64,000 nt of DNA from Ophiura sarsii. Its lineage: Eukaryota > Echinodermata > Ophiuroidea > Amphilepidida > Ophiuridae. The stretch is from positions 26,958,143 through 27,022,142 of the forward strand of contig CM069452.1 of assembly GCA_035610835.1 (NCBI GenBank). The letters are read 5' to 3'. The notes under the pieces are model-generated. The model was not told the DNA's origin and did no database searches. It saw only the letters and a program-made list of their open reading frames with translations. Positions 56,901 to 64,000 of the stretch are shown piece by piece. Each line of letters opens with the position of its first letter. The first letter of the stretch is position 1. Position numbers and translations under genes: made by a program.

Positions 56901-57119
56901 ATGTTGTTAATGTTAGTCATGTCCCTAAAAGTAGGTGTGTGGTGTGATCAGGATATATGGAGACACATTATAAACAAAGCTCATAACGAAAGAACAGTAT
57001 GCGGTGTTTTCAACACCTACTACATCAGACACGAATTCATTAACAATACGTGTCAATCTATCAGCCAATCAATCTATTTCGAACATGTGGATCATTGTGG
57101 TTACAACAACATAGCCTGA
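56901..57119 (+). CDS. 72-codon frame, possible small secreted Cys-containing peptide
   Basis: From ATG to TGA the product begins MLLMLVMSLKVGVWC, a short hydrophobic leader that could be a signal peptide. Four Cys residues follow or border it, and NNT is a possible glycosylation sequon. The same frame and stop exist in copy A, but with two stops near codon 14. The older block at 45325-45555 keeps a related C-terminus (CQSI, then a terminal NIA and TGA). Conservation of the stop in three copies is the best argument for coding. No known family; it may be chance. Confidence 0.3.
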   Translation: MLLMLVMSLKVGVWCDQDIWRHIINKAHNERTVCGVFNTYYIRHEFINNTCQSISQSIYFEHVDHCGYNNIA

Positions 57120-57293
57120 GGCTTTATAACATTACGCACCGGTGCAACACATTGCTTAATATTTACTTAAGAAAACCTCTAGAGGTATATAGTTCATCAA
57201 CCACATTATCGCTGATGTAATTGCATTTTATCAGGTCATGAGACGCTCTACTTTTAAACAGTTTGTTACATATTGGCGGGTACATTACAATGT

Positions 57294-57727
57294 TAGGAAA
57301 AAGGGGAAAAGTGTACTTTAGGTCCCAGATTCTGGACTGTACTAGTATCGTACTGAAACACCTAGTATCGCTTGATTCTGGTACAAAGTCAGTGTTCCAG
57401 TATCGGACGATACTGGCACATATACAATGTTCCAGTATCGGGCGATACTGAAACACAATTATGTACCAGTATCGTTTAATACTGGAACAAATGACTAATG
57501 GTAGCACGTAAACCAGTATCGACCGATACTGGAACAGTTAAATCGTACCAGTATCGAGCGATACTAGCAATTTTTATCTTCCAGTATTGAACGATACTGG
57601 TATACCAGTAACTATACCAGTATCTGGGACCTAAAGTACACTTACTTCGTACCAGTATCGAACGATACTGGGTGTTCTAGTACTGGACGATACTAATGTC
57701 TGGGACCTTAAGTACACCTTTTCCCTA
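57294..57727. mobile_element. TIR element built of CCAGTATCG palindromes, intact copy
   Basis: 434 bp with ends TAGGAAAAAGGGGAAAAGTG and ACACCTTTTCCCTA. Nearly all of the interior consists of CCAGTATCG-NN-CGATACTGG modules, some with single changes. This copy shows the pre-insertion state of the LINE site in copy A. Confidence 0.85.
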
Positions 57728-58643
57728 TGGTGCTACATCGACTGATGGCAGATGAAAGACAAACAATGTGTTCGACAATAGTATCAGCGGGACTTGAGGA
57801 AACAAGTTTCAATATGGATACGCAACATTTTCAACATTTTGCATTGATTGAAACATTAGTATTGGAAATACAAGATGCAAGTTAAATATCACATTAATTC
57901 CAACATATCAGTCAATACATTGATAACAGGTAAATGGGTGTCACGTTTACGTTCATAAGAGTAACCATTTTGTTTTTCGCAGTATAGCAATGGACAGATT
58001 AGAAAGGTCAATGAAAATATTCAATTCGGGTATATCCCAACATAAACCTATAATAGAATCTAGCGGGTGTTATGGAAGCAAGTTTCATGACCAATGTGTC
58101 ACGTGATGTGATTCAAACCTGAAACTCTCTGCGTTGTGTTTGAACCGAGTTATAGTGTGTGAGGTATACATCGAGCATTTAACTAGCGATATCTATTGTT
58201 GATGTCCTGAAAATACGGAATGGAGTTTACTAATCCCGGACAAAAATACAGACCGTATTGTTGTAAGAATTCCCTTAACATGGCTACATTGGATAACTAC
58301 AACAATAAGTCTGTTTGTTGTCCTCAAGAGTTTAGTTCGTCATTTTTATACACGGTAACACTCCGATAAGTACTTTAAGGCCCTGTCACACCACGGCGTA
58401 TGGCCTGAACGTATGCCGACGTATACAAAAAATAGCTCGAAAATTGTCAGAGTTCAAGAACGTCCAACTTCCCAACGAATTGCATAGGAAAAGTCGAAAT
58501 CAGTGTTGGAATTGACGTATGAAATTTTGCGTGAGAAAGGGGTAAGACTTACAGTTTAAGTATCATAAATTTATTTTATTGACACATGTCACGGTTCATA
58601 GATTTTCAATAGTTGCAGGTATTTATTGAATGCCCCTCGTACA
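57491..58643 (+). repeat. Internal duplication in copy B, first member
   Basis: Starts ACTAATGGTAGCACGTAAAC and ends at the right arm of the TA MITE (GAATGCCCCTCGTACA). It repeats as 59577-61229. Confidence 0.85.
58378..58643. mobile_element. Truncated CGTATG-rich element with solo MITE arm
   Basis: Left end AGGCCCTGTCACACCACGGC, then the same deletion junction (GACGTATGAAATTTTGCG) as 61107, then the right arm of the TA MITE. The rest of the element is missing. Confidence 0.75.
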
Positions 58644-59576
58644 CATCATTCTTTTGCAGTAATATGTTCCTTCTCACATGAACAGACTATTATACCATAG
58701 CTATAATACAGGACTATACAATAGTATACTTGATCTATTTTTAAAGAGGTCAAACACACACACAACAGGACTTGAGGTTGCCTATATATATAGGATAATA
58801 GCCCAATTGTGTCATCAGTTTGAATTAGAGCTTTATTTATTGTCATAGACAATAGTTGGGCTACAAATAACTCTTTGTTGTTGGGTGCATAACATGTATA
58901 TCATGGAAACACTGATGAAATGATGAACAAATAAGCATGCTGCCTTACTTACAACAGACAGCTATGTAACACTGGTGTGGTATTATCATTCACCATGTTC
59001 TATGTACCTACAACGTTACTCTAAATGTTGTCCCATGCTTCGCACGCGCAACACGAATGACGAAGTGGATCGATGCGCTCTTTAACATGCTCTGATCGGA
59101 TTGTGAAAATTGGGTGTATAAAGGGAATATGCTGTCATGTTCAAATTACCCTTCAATCCAAAAGTGGATAACTGGTAGCGCACTATGCTGACAAGCTGGG
59201 CAGTGTGCTAGTGCCTACAATTTGATGCAGCCATGATGAAATGTTACGCAAAACCTTCGGTATGGAGCTTGCGTCGCAACATGAAACAGCACTTGGACTG
59301 GACTGGGAAACTATGCGGACCCATGTTGCATGCTTTGCGCTTACTTTGAAAATATTGTGTGTGTGCAACTGTGCATTGCATTGCTGTGTATGGTGTTTTT
59401 TTGTAAATGGGCTTAAAATATACTAAGGCAATCCTCTTATTGGGCGACTTTTGACTACTTATCTGGCAATACTTAAAATGATTATCTTTCTATTAAGATG
59501 ACTGAACAGATGCTTAGAGCTGACTGGCTGGCTGGAAAATGGACTTATTCAATGTCCATTTTGAAGAAATATCCTG
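58644..59576. other. Copy B-specific stretch, no feature recognised
   Basis: About 930 bp between the two members of the internal duplication, absent from copy A. It has no inverted ends or frame that I can identify. Confidence 0.5.
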
Positions 59577-59813
59577 TTACTAATGGTAGCACGTAAACCA
59601 GTATCGACCGACACTGGAACAGTTAAATCGTACCAGTATCGAGCGATATTAGCCATTTTTATCTACCAGTATTGAACTATACTGGTATACCAGTAACTTA
59701 TACCAGTATCTGGGACCTAAAGTACACTTACTTCGTACCAGTATCGAACGATACTGGGTGTTCTAGTACTGGACGATACTAATGTCTGGGACCTTAAGTA
59801 CACCTTTTCCCTA
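59577..59813. mobile_element. Right-hand part of the CCAGTATCG palindromic element
   Basis: About five palindromic modules and the ACACCTTTTCCCTA end. The left end is missing because the duplication starts inside the element. Confidence 0.8.
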
Positions 59814-60461
59814 TGGTGCTACATCGACTGATGGCAGATGAAAGACAAACAATGTGTTCGACAATGTATCAGCGGGACTTGAGGAAACAAGTTTCAATAT
59901 GGATACGCAACATTTTCAACATTTTGCATTTATTGAAACATTAGTATTGGAAATACAAGATGCAAGTTAAATATCACATTAATTCCAACATATCAGTCAA
60001 TACATTGATAACAGGTAAATGGGTGTCACGTTTACGTTCATAAGAGTAACTATTTTGTTTATCGCAGTATAGCAATGGACAGATTAGAAAGGTGCAATGC
60101 AAATATTCAATTCGGGTATATCCCAACATAAACCTATAATAGAATCTAGCGGGTGTTATGGAAGCACGTTTCATGACCAATGCGTCACGTGATGTGATTC
60201 AAACCTGAAACTCTCTGCGTTGTGTTTGAACCGAGTTATAGTGTGTGAGGTATAAATCGAGCATTTAACTAGCGATATCTATTGTTGATGTCCTGAAAAT
60301 ACGGAATGGAGTTTACTAATCCCGGACAAAAATACAGACCGTATTATTGTTAAAAAGATTCATCAGGATTGGTGATCAACATGAGAAGAAAGTTCATTGT
60401 ATCTAATCCAAATTTCCACTTACTTGTTATTGTGGACGTTTCGGCAAACACTGTAGTCCAC

Positions 60462-60720
60462 AAATCGGCCATCACGGACCACGTAGTGGAGAAGAATCAT
60501 GTCATCGGGTGGGGAGAGGCAAAGGTCTTAGGCACAGAGCAGGATAGATACAAGAGATGGGTCAAGGAGGCAGTTGAAATCAGAAAGAAGGGGCCCACCA
60601 CCATCGTGACGAGGGACAGTATCATATCTCACATGTTTTTGATGAACTATTGCTATCTGGAGAAAAAACATCTAGAAACTCCAGAGTCGTCGCTAAGCAA
60701 CCAACTAGCGTCGATAGCAG
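60462..60720 (+). pseudogene. Penelope-like GIY-YIG endonuclease C-terminal region
   Basis: The frame (open from 60369 to 60752) contains SAITDHVVEKNHVIGWGEAK and, a little later, RYKRWVKEAVEIRKKG. These are the conserved C-terminal segments of the GIY-YIG domain in Penelope-like retroelements, ending with a VTRDS segment. The reverse transcriptase and the GIY-YIG core are missing. The frame is intact as far as it goes. Confidence 0.85.
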
Positions 60721-60747
60721 TAGTTAATCACTCACTACCTATCATGT

Positions 60748-60780
60748 GTTGATAAAGGCAACAGTGTTTGCCGAAACGTC
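60748..60780 (+). ncRNA. Degenerate hammerhead-ribozyme-like motif in the Penelope terminal repeat
   Basis: TTGATAAAGGCAACAGTG followed by TTTGCCGAAACGTC has the order of a hammerhead core: a CUGAUGA-like strand (here changed at two positions), a stem-loop GGCAA-CAGTGT-TTGCC, then GAAAC. Penelope-like terminal repeats are known to carry hammerhead motifs. With the core altered it is probably inactive. Confidence 0.5.
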
Positions 60781-60962
60781 CACAATAACAAGTAAGTGGA
60801 AATTTGGATTAGATACAATGAACTTTCTTCTCACAGACCGTATTGTTGTAAGAATTCCCTTAACATGGCCACATTGGATAACTACAACAATAAGTCTGTT
60901 TGTTGTCCTCAATAGTTTAGTTCGTCGTTTTTATAAACGGTTACACTCCGATAAGTACTTTA

Positions 60963-61821
60963 AGGCCCTGTCACACCATGGCGTATGGCCTGAACGTATG
61001 CCGACGTATACAAAAAAATAGCTCGAAAATTGTCAGAGTTCAAGAACGTCCACCGACTTCCCAACGAATTGCATAGGAAAAGTCGAAATCAGTGTTGGAA
61101 TTGACGTATGAAATTTTGCGTGAGAAAGGGGTAAGACTTACAGTTTAAGTATCATAAATTTATTTTATTGACACATGTCACGGTTCATAGATTTTCAATA
61201 GTTGCAGGTATTTATTGAATGCCCCTCGTACATAGCGTATGACTAACGTATTTTTAGCGTATCACTAACTTATAACAAACTTATGACAGCGTATCACAGC
61301 GTATCGCAGCGTATGCGAGCGTATGACCAACGTATGCTTAACGTATTCGTAGCGTATTTCTGCCGTGTTCGACGTATAGTTCAAGTAAACGTGGCCTAAA
61401 TGATAACTATTAAAATATCTAGAGGATAAATTATTAAAGTAAAAGGAAACCAACAGGCCCAACCTATAACTTACGAGTAACGTGACTCTAACGTATGTCA
61501 GCGTATGTCAACGTATGGCTAATGTATGTCAGCGCATGTTAACATATATGTCTAACGTACCACGAACCTATGGGGAACTTATGCAGAACGTATGAAGCAC
61601 ACGTTGAGTACGCCGATACATTTTGAACCTCAATAATTTTTCGCGCGCTCGACGTGTTCCAAATTTTCACAGCGTATTACAGCGTGCTCTTAACGTAAAC
61701 GACGTATCCCCAACTTACCCTTAACTTATATCAGCGTACACCAACGTACACCAACGTATTTTTCGATATTTCGCATACGTTAGCATACGTTCAGGCGATA
61801 CGCCATGATGTGACAGGGCCT
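60963..61821. mobile_element. CGTATG-rich TIR element, copy B
   Basis: TTA|AGGCCCTGTCACACCATGGC at the left and GCCATGATGTGACAGGGCCT|TTA at the right. It is shorter than copy A because the MITE is reduced to its right arm and fewer GACAGCGTAT units remain. Confidence 0.85.
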
Positions 61822-61824
61822 TTA

Positions 61825-62388
61825 AGGACTTGTCAGATACATAATGTACAGAATGGCTCAATATAGTCATAAGTGACTCTTAAGAAAACCTTCCCATTTA
61901 CTCTTTGTTGATTTGTGCCATGGATAGCCGAATACAACGGATGCTACTAGACACTGAAGTGGACGATTCGTGTAACTAGGTCGTGCGTGACATGACCATC
62001 AATCACTACAATAGGCCATGAAAAGCATCCGCAATCACATAAGACAACTGCAAAGATAATTGAAATAAAACATTTACGATACGGCTGCGAGAAATAAACG
62101 GGTTCTAACGTGAAACAGTCGGATGGTTGGGCTTTTTGTTTGTTTTCAACATTTAAATTTAAATTTAAACATTTTCGAAATGTTCAAAACAACAACAAAA
62201 TCTTATCAAAATCGTTTAAACATTAAACGAAATGACGGATGATTAAAAATGCAAAAAACAAAACCAGAAACCAAAAAACCCCACCAATTCTCAAAACAGG
62301 GGTTTTATTCGTCATAGGCCTATATCACAACAATGTTATGAATATCATCTCAAATGAACTCTTACAGAATATTCCCTAATTCCCGCAA
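61825..62388. other. Duplicated noncoding stretch
   Basis: Aligned with 41881-42418. No separate feature. Confidence 0.5.
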
Positions 62389-62538
62389 TTACTGTGAATT
62401 GAATGTTGTCATAGCGCGATAATAGTCATACAACGAACATTTACCGAGAATAGCTTCAATATCGGTTTTTCTGCGTTCACAGAGACACGACATGACGCGT
62501 ATCATATCGTCGGTCACCATCTCGATGTGTCTTGATAT
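62389..62538 (-). CDS. Exon-like frame on the minus strand, copy B
   Basis: 49 codons plus TAA on the minus strand, including RRKTDIEAILGKCSLYDYYR. An acceptor-like TTCTTCTTTCTCCAACTGTC then TGAATTAG lies directly upstream, and reading starts in phase at the next base. Partner 42419-42565. It could be the last exon of a minus-strand gene, but no other exon was found. Confidence 0.25.
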   Translation of the reverse strand: MSRHIEMVTDDMIRVMSCLCERRKTDIEAILGKCSLYDYYRAMTTFNSQ

Positions 62539-62775
62539 CTAATTCAGACAGTTGGAGAAAGAAGAACGCTTACCTAATTAACTCACTAGTGACAGTCCCG
62601 TTTTTCATGCAGAGCACCCAAAAATTCATACATGAAGAAAGCTAAAAATACTAAAATGTACTGATAGCTTAAACATGTTTTACTAGCATTCAACTGTATC
62701 AATATCTGGTGTTTGATGCTATTAATTTGGGTTACTAAAATGTTCAAATTTTGAGGAGGTTTCGATATAGCATTT

Positions 62776-62937
62776 CTAGATTAGACCATAGTTTCAATTA
62801 TTAGCCCAATTTGGCTACATTAAACATGTTAAATGATCAATAAAACGTGGCAAGGCCTAGATTAGACCATAGTTTCAATTATTAGCCCAATTTGGCTACA
62901 TTAAACATGTTAAATGCTAAATAAACCGTGGCAAGGC
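62776..62937 (+). repeat. 81-bp tandem duplication, copy B only
   Basis: CTAGATTAGACCATAGTTTC through TACATTAAACATGTTAAATG occurs at 62776 and again at 62857. Copy A has it once. Confidence 0.9.
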
Positions 62938-62957
62938 TGTTAGCCTGTATTGGCTAG

Positions 62958-63086
62958 ACAAAATCAGGTTTCATGTTCACGGAGCAATCTTGGTTTGTCA
63001 TTATAATCAAAAAACTAAATTCCAAAGTTGCTCAAATTATAAAGGCGATGGAACCGTTCTGGGTGTCCGATTTGATTGCTCTGTAA
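62958..63086 (+). CDS. Short conserved frame, copy B
   Basis: Open from 62958; the first ATG is at 62973 and TAA at 63084-63086. Product includes KKLNSKVAQIIKAMEPFW. The stop position is shared with copy A (TGA there). The possible acceptor CAAAATCAG ends at 62967. The opposite strand is also partly open. No family recognised. Confidence 0.25.
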   Translation, partial: TKSGFMFTEQSWFVIIIKKLNSKVAQIIKAMEPFWVSDLIAL

Positions 63087-63326
63087 ATGATCATGTTCGA
63101 TGTATAACAGACAGATATCAATCCGATTTCCCAAATTGATCCATTGGCGATCGGCTATCGTCCCTTTTAGAACTCATGATATACACCTCTCCGATATTGA
63201 TTGACTCTTCGTTTTTATGTATATGTCAACATTTCAAAAATAGATGATGCGCAAGATCATGAAGATATCGACTACCCACTGATCAGATGTCAGAATTACG
63301 GAACGTTTTAAGTGCCGCCAGTCTAG

Positions 63327-63656
63327 TGCCAACTTGGCCTATCTTGCCAAGACGACTTAGCAACTTTATTGCGTCGACATGAGAAGAACAATTATCAGAA
63401 CATACATAATACCTACATTTATGTCAACTTGCCAAGAAACCTATCTCGCCATTTAGTGTCACCTGAAACGTTCAGTAAACTGAAACATTCTATACCGCTG
63501 TCTGTTGTGTTTGAAATTAACACTCGCAGTGTGGATGGTCAAAATGTTAATTTTCAATCGATTCGCATAAAAATGTTTCTTATCTCAGAGGAAATGGCTG
63601 ATGAATGTCAGAATTGTTCTGTGAGTCCATGCACATACAACGAGTTAAGCGATTAA
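63327..63656 (+). CDS. 109-codon open frame, exon candidate near the end of copy B
   Basis: Open from just after a TAG at 63324-63326 to TAA at 63654-63656, with no ATG near the start, so it would be an internal-to-terminal exon. It contains HLVSPETFSKLKHSIPLSVV and VFEINTRSVDGQNVNFQSI, and a Cys cluster near the C-terminus (DECQNC, SPCTY). In copy A the stop is conserved and a 9-bp difference near the end is in frame, but a 4-bp insertion, a 1-bp loss and a LINE insertion break it. A short SPETF match survives in the older block near 47050. Function unknown. Confidence 0.35.
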   Translation, partial: CQLGLSCQDDLATLLRRHEKNNYQNIHNTYIYVNLPRNLSRHLVSPETFSKLKHSIPLSVVFEINTRSVDGQNVNFQSIRIKMFLISEEMADECQNCSVSPCTYNELSD

Positions 63657-63659
63657 AAT

Positions 63660-64000
63660 GGATGTGTCATATAGGGTCACTAGGGGTCATTGACCTATAC
63701 AGGGGTAAAACTTAAGACATGCTCCAATTTTGATCAGACTTGATGCCTCTGATCTCTTTTCATTAGGCAAGAAGAAAAGTCAAACATGACCTCGGGGTCA
63801 AATGTCAGGAACTAAAACAAAATCAAGGTCGCTTGGTCTTTGACCAGAGCAATATCTATAGTTGCATCTTATATCGTTTGATAAGACAAGAATAAAAATC
63901 AATCATGACCTGTGGATCAAAGGCCAGTAAAGGGTCATTATCGGTCATTGACCTAAAAAGGGGTAAATTATAAAACATGCTCTGATTTTGATCAAACTTG
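63660..64000 (+). repeat. Diverged tandem units at the window end
   Basis: GGTCATTGACCTATACAGGG with AACATGACCTCGGGGTC recurs as GGTCATTGACCTAAAAAGGG with AATCATGACCTGTGGATC about 250 bp later, running off the window. Only the first unit is present in copy A. Confidence 0.65.

Larger units (their letters stand above)
60351..60832 (+). mobile_element. 5'-truncated Penelope-like element with 72-bp inverted ends and 17-bp target duplication
   Basis: ACAGACCGTATTATTGT (60334-60350) before the insert and ACAGACCGTATTGTTGT (60833-60849) after it form a 17-bp target duplication. Copy A and the sister at about 58245 have it once. The segment 60382-60453 is the exact reverse complement of 60762-60833. 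Between them is the C-terminal GIY-YIG region. Inverted partial terminal repeats, severe 5' truncation and variable target duplications are typical of Penelope-like elements. Confidence 0.9.
59577..61229 (+). repeat. Internal duplication in copy B, second member
   Basis: Repeats 57491-58643, with a 482-bp Penelope-like insertion. It continues beyond the first member into the rest of the CGTATG element and so keeps collinearity with copy A. Confidence 0.85.
54455..63880 (+). repeat. Segmental duplication, copy B
   Basis: Collinear partner of 33880-44735. It begins inside the mariner-type element, lacking that element's first 70 or so bases. Changes private to B are a partial internal duplication (57491-58643 and 59577 onwards) with about 930 bp of new sequence between, and a Penelope-like insertion. 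Confidence 0.9.

Noticed and set aside
63001..63136. Alternative plus-strand frame after 62973
   Set aside because: On recounting the A run at 63009-63014 the longer reading that I first saw requires a frameshift. The frame ending at 63086 is the one actually present.

Overview
This window looks like AT-rich nuclear DNA from an invertebrate animal, probably marine. I cannot name the species. The evidence is the mix of repeats: 5'-truncated L2/CR1-like LINEs, a Penelope-like element, a decayed Ty3/gypsy integrase, mariner-type elements with TA target sites, many MITEs (TTAA, TA and 9-bp target sites), tRNA-derived repeats and long poly-G/poly-C tracts. There are no bacterial-style operons, rRNA genes, functional-looking tRNAs or CRISPR arrays. 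I found no host gene that I can name. Most long open frames sit inside repeats.

Layout. 0.3-8 kb: tandem repeats (about 286, 20, 27, 125 and 161 bp units; the last two are packed with TGACTCA-like heptamers) and a 454-bp MITE. 7.8-14.4 kb: nested transposons, namely a tRNA-bearing TIR element, a mariner-type element split by other insertions, a Penelope GIY-YIG fragment, a LINE reverse transcriptase (RT), a gypsy integrase and a LINE C-terminus. 14.5-25 kb: homopolymer G/C tracts, small MITEs, tRNA pseudogenes and a 145-bp tandem array bracketed by direct repeats. 25.8-28.7 kb: a LINE tail and the first copy of a 1,290-bp element. 28.7-33.5 kb: the least repetitive stretch.

33.9-64 kb: a large segmental duplication. 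Copy A (about 33.9-44.7 kb) and copy B (about 54.5-63.9 kb) are collinear and clearly recent. The interval between them holds older, diverged blocks of the same unit. Because A and B can be compared, several insertions have a visible empty site in the other copy: the 1,290-bp element, two L2-like LINEs and a Penelope-like element. These date and delimit the mobile elements without any outside data.

Within the duplicated unit a few short frames stay open, or nearly so, between copies: a 72-codon possible secreted peptide, a 109-codon frame near the right end and two shorter exon-like frames. In copy A the first and second carry stops, frameshifts or an L2 insertion. They suggest, but do not prove, that the unit carries a duplicated small gene, with A decayed and B more intact. 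A separate 55-codon frame with a good signal peptide lies at 53.5 kb, just before copy B.
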